Of a stretch of DNA of 64,000 nucleotides, positions 30,426 to 42,445 are shown one piece after another (positions within the stretch are counted from its first letter, which is position 1; each line of letters opens with the position of its first letter). The stretch lies in the NCBI RefSeq assembly GCF_030758455.1, contig NZ_CP132353.1, positions 4,402,001 to 4,466,000 on the forward strand. Direction: 5' to 3'. A program made the position numbers and the translations under genes. The DNA comes from Erwinia pyri (lineage in GTDB: Bacteria > Pseudomonadota > Gammaproteobacteria > Enterobacterales > Enterobacteriaceae). The notes beneath the pieces were generated by a model. That model saw nothing but the letters and a program-made list of their open reading frames with translations, made no database searches and was not told the DNA's origin.

Positions 30426-30447
30426 CCCGCCGCGTGGCGGGTTTTTT
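30426..30447 (+). terminator. Rho-independent terminator after yicC
   Basis: CCCGCC, loop GCGT, GGCGGG and six T lie 38 bases after the yicC stop: a textbook terminator. Confidence 0.92.
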
Positions 30448-30516
30448 ATTGTAGGCATCCCTGAAACGCCAGGCTAGAATGCCCCCTGATTTTTTATGGT
30501 TTTAACGAGGCTTACT

Positions 30517-30855
30517 ATGCAAACCCTTCCTCCGTGCCCGAAGTGCCACTCTGAATATACCTGGCAGGATGGTGCGCTCTTTAATTGCCCTGAATGCGGC
30601 CACGTCTGGGCTGAAGGCGCTGATGCCGCGGCAGATGATACGCTGGTGGTGAAAGATGCCAACGGCAATCTGCTGGCAGATGGCGACAGCGTCACGGTGA
30701 TCAAAGATCTGAAAGTAAAAGGCAGTTCAACGCCGCTGAAAATGGGCACCAGGGTGAAAAGCATTCGTCTGGTCGAAGGCGATCACAATATTGACTGCAA
30801 AATTGACGGCTTTGGTCCGATGAAGCTGAAGTCTGAGTTTGTGAAAAAGAACTGA
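30517..30855 (+). CDS. yjdM: Zinc ribbon protein YjdM (PhnA family)
   Basis: The 112 residues match E. coli YjdM (111): an N-terminal zinc ribbon with C7, C10, C24 and C27, then the conserved ELxVKDANGNxLADGD block and a C-terminal end [13 protein letters not shown]. The old name PhnA comes from the phosphonate locus, but this family has no proven catalytic role. ATG 30517 has GAGG 9 bases upstream; the in-frame codons before it are not conserved. In E. coli yjdM lies near the phn genes, not here. A GC-rich hairpin (30876-30897) follows without T tract. Confidence 0.94.
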   Translation: MQTLPPCPKCHSEYTWQDGALFNCPECGHVWAEGADAAADDTLVVKDANGNLLADGDSVTVIKDLKVKGSSTPLKMGTRVKSIRLVEGDHNIDCKIDGFGPMKLKSEFVKKN

Positions 30856-30875
30856 TTGCCATGTGCAGTTACCTG

Positions 30876-30897
30876 CCCCGCCGCTGATACGGCGGGG
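30876..30897. repeat. GC-rich hairpin between yjdM and the next gene
   Basis: CCCCGCCG and CGGCGGGG pair perfectly around CTGATA between two convergent genes. A bidirectional stop for transcription is likely, but no T tract is present on either side. Confidence 0.45.
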
Positions 30898-30926
30898 CGG
30901 GCAGCCTCAATCGCAAGCTGGCAATC

Positions 30927-31328
30927 TCAATCGTAGGCCGCTGCCTCTTCGGCGGTAATCAACGCCATTTTTTCCAGCATCAGCGCAATAGAGCGGGATG
31001 AGCGCTCAAACTGCTTACTCAAAGCGGCAATGTCATCACCACGTTGGAAAACTTCGCCTAAACGGATTTTTTCCTCTTCGCTCCAGGGCAGATAAGCATT
31101 GGCCGGCTTACCCTCCGCGCGGTTTTTCTCACGGCGTTGTTCCGGCGTCAGCTTTACCTTTTCCTTTCGCTTTATCCCTGCAAAGCATTCGTGAGAGAAC
31201 TCCTCTGCCAGCTCATAGAGCAGCCTGATTGCCGCCGGGGAGTGAACTGCCGACTCTGGCGGCAACAGCTCACCGGTTTCTGGATGAAATCCCCTGGCAA
31301 GTTGTTTAAAAACCTCTCCTGCCATCAT
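30927..31328 (-). CDS. Hypothetical protein with SANT/Myb-like C-terminal helix motif
   Basis: I do not recognise this 133-residue protein. The start ATG 31328 has AGGAG 8 bases upstream; ATG 31382 in frame would add 18 residues. The charged middle (KRKEKVKLTPEQRREKNR) is followed by LPWSEEEKIRLGEVFQRGDDIAALSKQFERSSRSI in two parts, where W-S-x-E-E and a following helix-turn-helix resemble SANT or Myb-like domains that bind DNA or proteins. There is no signal peptide. It is a single-gene unit opposite yicG. Confidence 0.75.
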   Translation of the reverse strand: MMAGEVFKQLARGFHPETGELLPPESAVHSPAAIRLLYELAEEFSHECFAGIKRKEKVKLTPEQRREKNRAEGKPANAYLPWSEEEKIRLGEVFQRGDDIAALSKQFERSSRSIALMLEKMALITAEEAAAYD

Positions 31329-31608
31329 TTTCCCTTCTCCTTTTTCATCGCCGGACGATTCGATCTGACGTAAAGTAGTCACTGCACCGGCATGATGATT
31401 TTTACACTGAAAGAAATCATCTGACTAATCCATACTCAGCATCGACGATTTTTAATAACTTAATATTCATGATGTTAAACAGTAGCTCTGGATTCACCTT
31501 TTTAATTCGGATTAATTAAACTAATTCCGCAGGCGCACCTTAAAAAAATTCAGTCGTCAACTTGCCGTTAATCCTTCAGGCTTGCCGCCGATTATTCTGG
31601 AGCTGGCT

Positions 31609-34043
<2,435 letters not shown>

Positions 34044-34113
34044 GAAATTACCTCTGTTCCTGCCTGAAACGCTGCAGAGAGGGTGCCAGCCGTGTATACT
34101 GTGCAGGAAGTAG

Positions 34114-34767
<654 letters not shown>

Positions 34768-34820
34768 GGACAACTCAGTATGATGCCCAGTCATTTCGTC
34801 ACCCGTGGAGTATCACACTT

Positions 34821-35096
34821 ATGGCACGCGTAACCGTACAGGACGCAGTAGAAAAAATTGGTAACCGTTTTGACCTGGTGCTGGTCGCGGCTCGTCGCGC
34901 TCGTCAGATGCAGGTAGGCGGCAAAGATCCGCTGGTTCCGGAAGAGAACGACAAATCTACCGTGATCGCCCTGCGCGAAATTGAAGAAGGTTTGATCACC
35001 AACCAGATTCTGGACGTGCGTGATCGCCAGGAACAGCATGAGCAGGAAGCCGCTGAATTGCAGGCCGTTACCGCTATCGCTGAAGGTCGTCGTTAA
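34821..35096 (+). CDS. rpoZ: RNA polymerase omega subunit
   Basis: Omega (91 residues) helps fold beta-prime into RNA polymerase and forms part of one ppGpp-binding site. [20 protein letters not shown] and RARQMQ near residues 28-33 are characteristic. It lies 53 bases after gmk and 21 before spoT; the neighbourhood with spoT fits their joint role in ppGpp control. Confidence 0.99.
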   Translation: MARVTVQDAVEKIGNRFDLVLVAARRARQMQVGGKDPLVPEENDKSTVIALREIEEGLITNQILDVRDRQEQHEQEAAELQAVTAIAEGRR

Positions 35097-35117
35097 TCAC
35101 CAGCCTGCAGGTTGCCC

Positions 35118-37238
35118 TTGTATCTGTTCGAAAGTCTCAATCAGCTGATTGAAAAATACTTGCCTGAGGAGCAAATCAAACGCCTCAAGCAAGCTTACCT
35201 TGTCGCACGTGATGCTCACGAGGGACAGACGCGCTCCAGCGGTGAGCCTTATATTACTCACCCGGTCGCCGTTGCCTGCATCCTGGCTGAAATGAAGCTC
35301 GACCATGAAACCCTCATGGCCGCGCTTTTGCACGACGTTATCGAAGATACCCCCGCCACCTACCAGGACATGGAACAGCTCTTTGGCCGGACCGTGGCTG
35401 AACTGGTTGAAGGGGTCTCCAAGCTCGATAAGCTGAAGTTCCGCGACAAAAAAGAAGCGCAGGCGGAAAACTTCCGCAAAATGATCATGGCGATGGTGCA
35501 GGATATCCGCGTCATTCTGATCAAACTGGCTGACCGCACGCACAACATGCGGACGCTGGGCGCCCTTCGTCCGGACAAAAAACGTCGTATTGCCTTAGAA
35601 ACGCTGGAAATTTACAGCCCTCTCGCCCACCGGCTCGGTATTCATCACCTGAAAACCGAACTGGAAGAGTTAGGGTTTGAAGCGCTCTATCCAAACCGCT
35701 ACCGCGTGATCAAAGAAGTGGTCAAGGCGGCCCGCGGCAACCGTAAAGAGATGATCCAGAAAATCCTCTCTGAAATTGACGGTCGTCTGCAGGAAGCGGG
35801 CATCCCCTGCCGCGTCAGCGGTCGGGAAAAGCACCTCTATTCTATTTACTGCAAAATGCACCTGAAAGAGCAGCGTTTCCATTCCATCATGGATATCTAC
35901 GCTTTCCGGGTGATCGTCAGTGATGTCGATACCTGTTATCGGGTGCTGGGGCAGATGCACAGCCTCTATAAACCCCGCCCGGGTCGGGTAAAAGATTATA
36001 TCGCCATTCCCAAGGCTAACGGCTATCAATCCCTGCATACTTCCATGATCGGCCCGCACGGCGTGCCGGTTGAAGTGCAGATCCGTACCGAAGATATGGA
36101 TCAGATGGCAGAGATGGGTGTGGCCGCACACTGGGCCTATAAAGAGCAGGGCGAAAGCGGCACTACCGCACAAATTCGCGCCCAGCGCTGGCTCCAGAGC
36201 CTGCTTGAGCTGCAGCAGAGTGCCGGCAGCTCCTTTGAATTTATTGAAAGCGTCAAATCCGATCTCTTCCCGGATGAGATTTACGTTTTTACCCCGGAAG
36301 GCCGCATTGTCGAACTTCCTGCAGGCGCGACGCCCGTCGACTTTGCCTACGCCGTGCACACCGATATCGGTCATGCCTGCGTGGGCGCACGTGTCGATCG
36401 CCAGCCTTATCCCCTTTCTCAGCCGCTGACCAGCGGGCAAACCGTGGAGATCATCACTGCACCTGGCGCGCGTCCAAACGCCGCCTGGCTCAACTTTGTG
36501 GTGAGTTCCAAAGCCCGCGCCAAGATCCGCCAGCTGCTGAAAAACCTCAAGCGCGACGACTCCGTCAGCCTTGGGCGCCGTCTGCTGAACCATGCGCTGG
36601 GGGGAAGCCGTAAGCTGGCCGAAATTCCGCCGGAGAACGTTCAGCACGAGCTGGAAAGAATGAAGCTGGCGACGCTGGATGACCTGCTGGCTGAAATTGG
36701 CCTGGGCAATGCCATGAGCGTGGTCGTAGCGAAAAACCTGCAGCACAACGAACATTCTGCTGCAGCTTCGCAGAGCACCAGCACGCCTTCACGCAGCAAG
36801 CTGCCAATCAAAGGCGCCGACGGCGTCCTGATTACCTTTGCCAAATGCTGCCGTCCGATCCCGGGTGACCCGATTGTCGCCCACGTCAGCCCGGGCAAAG
36901 GTCTGGTGGTGCACCATGAATCCTGCCGTAATATTCGTGGCTATCAGAAAGAGCCAGAGAAATATATGGCCGTGGAGTGGGACAAGGTTACCGAGCAGGA
37001 GTTTGTAGCGGAGATCAAGGTGGATATGTTTAACCATCAGGGTGCGCTGGCAAACCTGACGGCGGCGATTAACACCGCCGGCTCCAATATTCAGAGCCTG
37101 AATACGGAAGAAAAAGATGGCCGCGTCTACAGCGCCTTTATCCGTCTGACGGCACGCGATCGCGTCCACCTGGCGAATATTATGCGTAAAATCCGCGTAA
37201 TGCCGGACGTGATTAAAGTTCATCGTAACCGAAATTAA
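35118..37238 (+). CDS. spoT: Bifunctional (p)ppGpp synthase/hydrolase SpoT
   Basis: SpoT makes and mainly degrades ppGpp. From TTG 35118 the product is 706 residues, starting YLFESLNQLIEKYLPEEQ as in E. coli (702). An in-frame TTG at 35112 is less likely. The order of domains is HD hydrolase (H72-D73 in LLHDVIEDTP), synthetase (about 200-340), TGS (DEIYVFTPEGRIVELPAGATP split around 390-410), helical and ACT. A short variable linker near 555-565 differs from E. coli. The GTP/ATP-ppGpp binding residues appear intact. Confidence 0.99.
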   Translation: MYLFESLNQLIEKYLPEEQIKRLKQAYLVARDAHEGQTRSSGEPYITHPVAVACILAEMKLDHETLMAALLHDVIEDTPATYQDMEQLFGRTVAELVEGVSKLDKLKFRDKKEAQAENFRKMIMAMVQDIRVILIKLADRTHNMRTLGALRPDKKRRIALETLEIYSPLAHRLGIHHLKTELEELGFEALYPNRYRVIKEVVKAARGNRKEMIQKILSEIDGRLQEAGIPCRVSGREKHLYSIYCKMHLKEQRFHSIMDIYAFRVIVSDVDTCYRVLGQMHSLYKPRPGRVKDYIAIPKANGYQSLHTSMIGPHGVPVEVQIRTEDMDQMAEMGVAAHWAYKEQGESGTTAQIRAQRWLQSLLELQQSAGSSFEFIESVKSDLFPDEIYVFTPEGRIVELPAGATPVDFAYAVHTDIGHACVGARVDRQPYPLSQPLTSGQTVEIITAPGARPNAAWLNFVVSSKARAKIRQLLKNLKRDDSVSLGRRLLNHALGGSRKLAEIPPENVQHELERMKLATLDDLLAEIGLGNAMSVVVAKNLQHNEHSAAASQSTSTPSRSKLPIKGADGVLITFAKCCRPIPGDPIVAHVSPGKGLVVHHESCRNIRGYQKEPEKYMAVEWDKVTEQEFVAEIKVDMFNHQGALANLTAAINTAGSNIQSLNTEEKDGRVYSAFIRLTARDRVHLANIMRKIRVMPDVIKVHRNRN

Positions 37239-37241
37239 CGC

Positions 37242-37940
37242 ATGAATGCTCAACGCTATGCCCGCATCCTGGAGATGCTGGCCGCCCGTCAGCACGACCT
37301 GACCGTCTGTATGGAGCAGGTCCATAAGCCCCATAACGTTTCTGCCGTGATCCGCACGGCGGACGCGGTTGGCGTGCATGAAGTGCATGCCGTCTGGCCC
37401 GGCAGTCGCATGCGTACCATGGTCTCCTCCGCTGCGGGCAGTAACAGCTGGGTGCAGGTGAAAACTCACCGCACCATCGCTGAAGCCGTTGGTCACCTCA
37501 AAGGCCAGGGCATGCAGATCCTTGCCACACACCTTTCAGATAAAGCTGTCGATTTTCGCGAAGTTGATTACACCCGTCCCACCTGCATTCTGATGGGTCA
37601 GGAGAAGACAGGCATCACTCAGGAAGCGCTGGACCTTGCCGATCGGGATATTATTATTCCGATGATCGGTATGGTGCAGTCACTCAACGTTTCGGTTGCC
37701 TCTGCTCTGATCCTTTATGAAGCACAGCGGCAACGGCAGAATGCCGGGATGTATCAACGCCAGCAGAGCACACTGGACTACCACGAACAGCAGCGTCTGC
37801 TGTTTGAGGGGGGTTACCCGGTACTGGCAAGAGTGGCAAAGCACAAAGGCCTGCCCTATCCGGAAATTAATGATGTGGGTGAAGTGGTTGCTGATGCCGA
37901 CTGGTGGGCAACCATGCAAGCTTCGGTACGCAAAAAATGA
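37242..37940 (+). CDS. trmH: tRNA (guanosine(18)-2'-O)-methyltransferase
   Basis: TrmH (SpoU) methylates the ribose of G18 in tRNA using S-adenosylmethionine. The 232-residue SPOUT-family protein has the three motifs: VSAVIRTADAVGVHE with the catalytic arginine, CILMGQEKTGIT, and the trefoil-knot segment PMIGMVQSLNVSVASALILYE (in two parts). It starts 3 bases after spoT and overlaps recG as ATGA. Confidence 0.98.
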   Translation: MNAQRYARILEMLAARQHDLTVCMEQVHKPHNVSAVIRTADAVGVHEVHAVWPGSRMRTMVSSAAGSNSWVQVKTHRTIAEAVGHLKGQGMQILATHLSDKAVDFREVDYTRPTCILMGQEKTGITQEALDLADRDIIIPMIGMVQSLNVSVASALILYEAQRQRQNAGMYQRQQSTLDYHEQQRLLFEGGYPVLARVAKHKGLPYPEINDVGEVVADADWWATMQASVRKK

Positions 37941-40018
37941 CCGGTCGCCTGCTGGATGCCGTCCCGTTAAACTCGCTCACCGGCGTTGGCGCCAGCCAGG
38001 CAGGTAAGCTGGCGAAGCTGGGGCTGGTCACCGTGCAGGATTTACTTCTTCATCTGCCGCTGCGCTATGAAGACCGTACCCAACTCTACGCCATTAACGA
38101 TCTGCTTCCCGCAATTTACGCCACTGTAGAAGGTGAAGTGCTGCAAAGCGACATCAGCTTTGGCCGTCGTCGTATGCTCACCTGCCAGATCAGCGATGGT
38201 ACCGGCATCCTTACCCTGCGCTTCTTTAACTTCAATGCCGGCATGAAAAACAGCCTGGCGCCAGGCCGCCGCGTGACCGCCTATGGCGAGATCAAACGCG
38301 GCCAGCGCGGAGCCGAAATTATTCATCCGGAATACCGCGTACAGGGCGAAAGCGGCGGCGTAGAGCTGCAGGAGACGCTGACGCCGGTTTACTCCACCAC
38401 CGAAGGCATTCGCCAGGCGACGCTGCGTAACCTCACCGATCAGGCGCTGACGCTGCTGGACACCTGCGCCATTGCCGAGCTGCTGCCCCCTGAACTGAGT
38501 CAGGGCATGATTACGCTGAAAGAGGCGCTGCGTACGCTGCATCGCCCGCCGCCGGATATGGCGCTGGCCGATCTGGAGAGCGGCAAACATCCGGCACAGC
38601 GGCGTCTGATTATGGAAGAGCTGCTGGCACATAACCTCAGCATGCTGGCCGTGCGCGCCGGTGCTCAGCGTTACCATGCCCTGCCCATGCCTGCCAGACA
38701 TGCGCTGAGCGACAAGCTGTTGGCGGCTCTGCCTTTCAAACCTACGGCTGCGCAGGCGCGAGTGGTACAGGAAATCGAACAGGATCTGGCTCATGACTAC
38801 CCGATGATGCGTCTGGTGCAGGGTGACGTCGGGTCAGGAAAAACGCTGGTGGCCGCGCTCACCGCGCTGAACGTTATTGCCTATGGCAAACAGGTCGCCC
38901 TGATGGCGCCGACAGAGCTGCTGGCTGAACAGCATGCCAACAACTTCCGCCACTGGTTTGCGCCGCTCGATATTGAAGTGGGCTGGCTGGCCGGTAAGCA
39001 GAAGGGGAAGGCGCGGCTGGCTCAGCAGGAGGCGATTGCCAGCGGTCAGGTCTCAATGATCGTGGGAACCCACGCTATTTTTCAGGAGCAGGTGCAGTTC
39101 AATGGCCTGGCGCTGGTGATTATCGACGAACAGCACCGGTTTGGCGTCCATCAGCGTCTGGCACTGTGGGAAAAGGGGGAAGAGCAGGGCTTCCATCCGC
39201 ATCAGCTGATTATGACGGCAACCCCGATCCCACGAACGCTGGCGATGACTGCCTATGCCGATCTTGATACCTCGACGATTGACGAGCTGCCGCCAGGCCG
39301 TACCCCGGTTACCACCGTGGCGATTCCCGATACCCGCCGGCCAGATATTATTGCCCGGGTGAAAAGCGCCTGCAGCGATGAAGGACGCCAGGCTTACTGG
39401 GTATGTACCCTGATTGAGGAGTCTGAGCAGCTGGAAGCGCAGGCGGCAGAGGCGACGTGGGAAGAGCTGAAGCTGGCACTACCGGAACTTCAGGTGGGTC
39501 TGGTGCATGGCCGGATGAAGCCTTCAGAGAAGCAGGCGGTCATGCAGGCGTTTAAGCAGGGCGATATCCATCTGCTGATTGCCACCACGGTGATTGAAGT
39601 TGGCGTGGATGTCCCCAACGCCAGCCTGATGATTATCGAGAACCCGGAACGGCTGGGTCTGGCGCAGCTGCACCAGCTTCGGGGGCGCGTGGGCCGTGGT
39701 TCGGTGGCTTCTCACTGTGTGCTGCTGTATAAAGCGCCGCTGAGCAAAACGGCACAAAAGCGGTTGCAGGTTTTGCGCGACAGCAACGACGGTTTTGTCA
39801 TTGCGCAATGTGATTTGGAGATACGCGGGCCGGGTGAACTGTTGGGCACCCGACAGACCGGCAATGCGGAGTTCAAAGTGGCGGACCTGCTGCGTGATGG
39901 CGCTATGATCCCGGAAGTGCAGCGGGTGGCGCGGCATATCCACCAGCATTACCCCGAACAGGCTCAGGCACTGATCGAACGCTGGCTGCCAGAAACACAG
40001 CGCTACACTAACGCCTGA
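37937..40018 (+). CDS. recG: ATP-dependent DNA helicase RecG
   Basis: RecG regresses stalled replication forks and moves branched DNA. The 693 residues equal E. coli. An N-terminal wedge/OB domain comes first (QISDGTGILTLRFFNF), then the helicase lobes: Walker A GDVGSGKTLVA, the DEQH box (IIDEQHRFGVHQR), TATPIPRTLAM, and motif VI (QLHQLRGRVGR), ending in the TRG region. The start ATG 37937 shares four bases with the trmH stop (ATGA). Confidence 0.99.
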   Translation: MTGRLLDAVPLNSLTGVGASQAGKLAKLGLVTVQDLLLHLPLRYEDRTQLYAINDLLPAIYATVEGEVLQSDISFGRRRMLTCQISDGTGILTLRFFNFNAGMKNSLAPGRRVTAYGEIKRGQRGAEIIHPEYRVQGESGGVELQETLTPVYSTTEGIRQATLRNLTDQALTLLDTCAIAELLPPELSQGMITLKEALRTLHRPPPDMALADLESGKHPAQRRLIMEELLAHNLSMLAVRAGAQRYHALPMPARHALSDKLLAALPFKPTAAQARVVQEIEQDLAHDYPMMRLVQGDVGSGKTLVAALTALNVIAYGKQVALMAPTELLAEQHANNFRHWFAPLDIEVGWLAGKQKGKARLAQQEAIASGQVSMIVGTHAIFQEQVQFNGLALVIIDEQHRFGVHQRLALWEKGEEQGFHPHQLIMTATPIPRTLAMTAYADLDTSTIDELPPGRTPVTTVAIPDTRRPDIIARVKSACSDEGRQAYWVCTLIEESEQLEAQAAEATWEELKLALPELQVGLVHGRMKPSEKQAVMQAFKQGDIHLLIATTVIEVGVDVPNASLMIIENPERLGLAQLHQLRGRVGRGSVASHCVLLYKAPLSKTAQKRLQVLRDSNDGFVIAQCDLEIRGPGELLGTRQTGNAEFKVADLLRDGAMIPEVQRVARHIHQHYPEQAQALIERWLPETQRYTNA

Positions 40019-40113
40019 CGGGGCCCTGCACGCCGGGCCAGCCTCCGCGCCTGCTCACTGGCTGCTCTTGCCACCCTTTCTCAATGATCGTTACAGCCCC
40101 AGCGCGGCTTTAT

Positions 40114-40767
40114 TTACTGAGCTTTGTATAGCGCGACAGCGTCATCCACCGGCTGCTCGCCCGCTGTGAGTTCAAGAATGACCCGTTTTACCTCAGGCTG
40201 CTCCACCAGGCTGTGTAAGACGGCAGCCACATCCTCTCTTGGCACCGTTCCATAAGGAATAGCCAGCCCGATACGCACTTTACCGGTGCCTGACTCGTTC
40301 ACCAGCGTGCCCGGCCGCAGAATAACCCACTCCAGCGAGGTGGCCGCCAGCATCACGTCGGCCTGCTTTTTCACCTGCATGTAGTGCTCAAAGGTGGGCG
40401 AAATCTTCTTAGCCCGACCCGCCTCCGGAAATGCAGAGACCAGCAGGAAGCGTTTGATGCCCGCCAGCCTGGCCGCTTCGGCGGCAAATTTGCAGCCCCG
40501 CCCGTCGATGCCGTCGGTTAATTCAATGCCTGCTCCGGCAGCGCCTGCGGAGAAGACGACGGTGTCGCAGCCCTTCATCGCCTCTGCCAGCTTTTCACTG
40601 CTGGTGGTCATCAGGTCAAGATTAACGGGCGTTACGCCATCTGCCCTCAGCTCATCAGCCTGCGCGTCACGGCGACAGCTCCCCTTTACCTGATGACCAG
40701 CCTGAACCAGACGCTTTCTTAAATGGCTCCCCACGCCGCCCGTTGCACCAATAATAAATACCTGCAT
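40114..40767 (-). CDS. NAD(P)H-binding atypical short-chain dehydrogenase
   Basis: The 217-residue product has the Rossmann motif GATGGVGSHL (residues 7-16) and the layout of small NAD(P)H-binding proteins (PF13460), with LLVSAFPEAGRA and EWVILRPGTLVNE segments. The usual catalytic Tyr-x3-Lys pair is not obvious; Y at HYMQVKKQAD may serve. Substrate unknown. ATG 40767 has GGGAG 8 bases upstream. It is a single-gene unit opposite recG and back-to-back with xanP. Confidence 0.85.
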   Translation of the reverse strand: MQVFIIGATGGVGSHLRKRLVQAGHQVKGSCRRDAQADELRADGVTPVNLDLMTTSSEKLAEAMKGCDTVVFSAGAAGAGIELTDGIDGRGCKFAAEAARLAGIKRFLLVSAFPEAGRAKKISPTFEHYMQVKKQADVMLAATSLEWVILRPGTLVNESGTGKVRIGLAIPYGTVPREDVAAVLHSLVEQPEVKRVILELTAGEQPVDDAVALYKAQ

Positions 40768-40866
40768 CTTGTTCTCTCCCACTGAATGTTCATCTGAGGG
40801 TATAGCTTAGTGAAAAGCTCACCGTTTCGCTGGCTTACGCCGTTTATCCTTTTATTTTTCTGCCCG

Positions 40867-40878
40867 GCAAACGTTTGC
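40867..40878. promoter_or_regulatory. PurR operator upstream of xanP
   Basis: GCAAACGTTTGC is a perfect palindrome equal to the core of the PurR binding site. It lies 55 bases before the xanP start and overlaps a candidate -35 (TTGCTT 40875-40880; 16-base spacer; TAAAAT 40897-40902). PurR with hypoxanthine or guanine bound would repress xanthine uptake here. Confidence 0.8.
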
Positions 40879-40932
40879 TTTTGACCCGCTTACCATTAAA
40901 ATCGCCACTTTGTTCGTCAGAGAAACCAGAAG

Positions 40933-42315
40933 ATGTCTGCCAATATCCCTGAAGCCAGCCGTAGCACGCCCCCCGCCGTAAGCAGTGAGCTGATTTACCG
41001 TCTGGAAGATCGTCCACCGCTGCCCCAGACGCTGTTTGCCGCCTGTCAGCATCTGCTGGCGATGTTTGTCGCGGTGATCACCCCTGCCTTACTCATCTCG
41101 CAAGCATTGGGCCTGCCCGCTCAGGATACTCAGCACATCATCAGTATGTCGCTGTTTGCCTCCGGCGTAGCTTCACTGCTGCAGATCAAAACCTGGGGGC
41201 CGGTCGGTTCCGGTCTGCTGTCGATTCAGGGAACCAGTTTTAACTTTGTGTCGCCGTTAATTATGGGCGGCATGGCGCTAAAAAATGGCGGAGCCGATGT
41301 GCCGGTGATGATGGCGACGCTGTTTGGCACGCTGATGCTCGCCTCCTGCACCGAGATGATTCTCTCCCGCTTCCTGCATCTGGCCCGCCGGGTTATCACC
41401 CCGCTGGTCTCCGGCATTGTGGTAATGATCATCGGGCTGTCGCTGATCCAGGTGGGACTGACCTCTATTGGCGGTGGATTCGCGGCGATAAGCGATCACA
41501 CTTTTGGGGCGCCTGAGAATCTGCTGCTGGCAGGCGCGGTGCTGCTGGTGATTGTGCTGTTAAACCGTCAGCGGAATCCCTATCTGCGGGTTGCCTCACT
41601 GGTGATTGCGATGGCGGTGGGTTATCTGCTGGCCTGGGCGCTTGGCATGCTGCCGGAGAATACCGCGCCGGTTAATCAGGCCATGATTATGCTGCCAACG
41701 CCCTTCTATTATGGGCTGGGTATCGACTGGAATCTGCTGATCCCGCTGATGCTGGTCTTTATGGTGACCTCGCTGGAAACCATTGGTGATATCACAGCGA
41801 CCTCAGACGTGTCGGAGCAGCCGGTCAGCGGGCCGTTGTACATGAAGCGTCTGAAAGGTGGCGTGCTGGCCAATGGGCTGAACTCCTTTGTCTCTGCCCT
41901 TTTTAACACCTTCCCTAACTCCTGTTTTGGCCAGAACAATGGCGTGATCCAGCTAACCGGCGTAGCCAGTCGCTATGTGGGATTTGTTGTGGCCCTGATG
42001 CTGATAGTGCTGGGCTTGTTCCCGGCCGTAAGCGGCTTTGTGCAGCATATCCCGGAGCCTGTGCTGGGCGGCGCCACGCTGGTGATGTTTGGCACTATCG
42101 CCGCATCGGGCGTGCGGATTGTTTCACGTGAACCGCTGAATCGCCGTGCCATTATGATTATGGCGCTGTCGCTTGCGGTAGGCCTGGGCGTTTCGCAGCA
42201 GCCTCTGATCCTGCAATTCACCCCTGACTGGCTGAAAACCTTACTCTCTTCCGGCATTGCCGCTGGCGGGATCACTGCCATCATTCTGAATCTGCTCTTT
42301 CCTCAGGAAAAGTAA
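40933..42315 (+). CDS. xanP: Xanthine:H+ symporter XanP
   Basis: XanP (YicE) imports xanthine across the inner membrane. The 460 residues (463 in E. coli) have about 14 hydrophobic spans of the NAT/NCS2 family. The signature segments include [16 protein letters not shown] near the start, [10 protein letters not shown] in the middle, [18 protein letters not shown] (the TM8 region) and [20 protein letters not shown] (TM10 region). A PurR operator lies upstream and a strong terminator hairpin downstream. Confidence 0.97.
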   Translation: MSANIPEASRSTPPAVSSELIYRLEDRPPLPQTLFAACQHLLAMFVAVITPALLISQALGLPAQDTQHIISMSLFASGVASLLQIKTWGPVGSGLLSIQGTSFNFVSPLIMGGMALKNGGADVPVMMATLFGTLMLASCTEMILSRFLHLARRVITPLVSGIVVMIIGLSLIQVGLTSIGGGFAAISDHTFGAPENLLLAGAVLLVIVLLNRQRNPYLRVASLVIAMAVGYLLAWALGMLPENTAPVNQAMIMLPTPFYYGLGIDWNLLIPLMLVFMVTSLETIGDITATSDVSEQPVSGPLYMKRLKGGVLANGLNSFVSALFNTFPNSCFGQNNGVIQLTGVASRYVGFVVALMLIVLGLFPAVSGFVQHIPEPVLGGATLVMFGTIAASGVRIVSREPLNRRAIMIMALSLAVGLGVSQQPLILQFTPDWLKTLLSSGIAAGGITAIILNLLFPQEK

Positions 42316-42344
42316 TCCCTTCTTGTGTCATCCTGTGGTGATGC

Positions 42345-42372
42345 GCAGAGGGTCTTCGGGCCCTCTGCTGTT
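42345..42372 (+). terminator. Terminator with TTCG tetraloop after xanP
   Basis: GCAGAGGGTC, tetraloop TTCG and GGCCCTCTGC form a 10-bp stem (one G-T pair), followed by TGTTG. It begins 30 bases after the xanP stop. The T tract is short. Confidence 0.7.
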
Positions 42373-42445
42373 GTCGTGAAAGTTGAGCTTCGATGATAAA
42401 TCAGGCATAACAACCTTTTACCCGATGTTCACAGGGACAGAAGCC

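Noticed and set aside
35670..36755. 361-codon open frame on the minus strand
   Set aside because: It lies wholly inside spoT, antisense to it, and reflects the codon bias of spoT. The translation has no recognisable motif.
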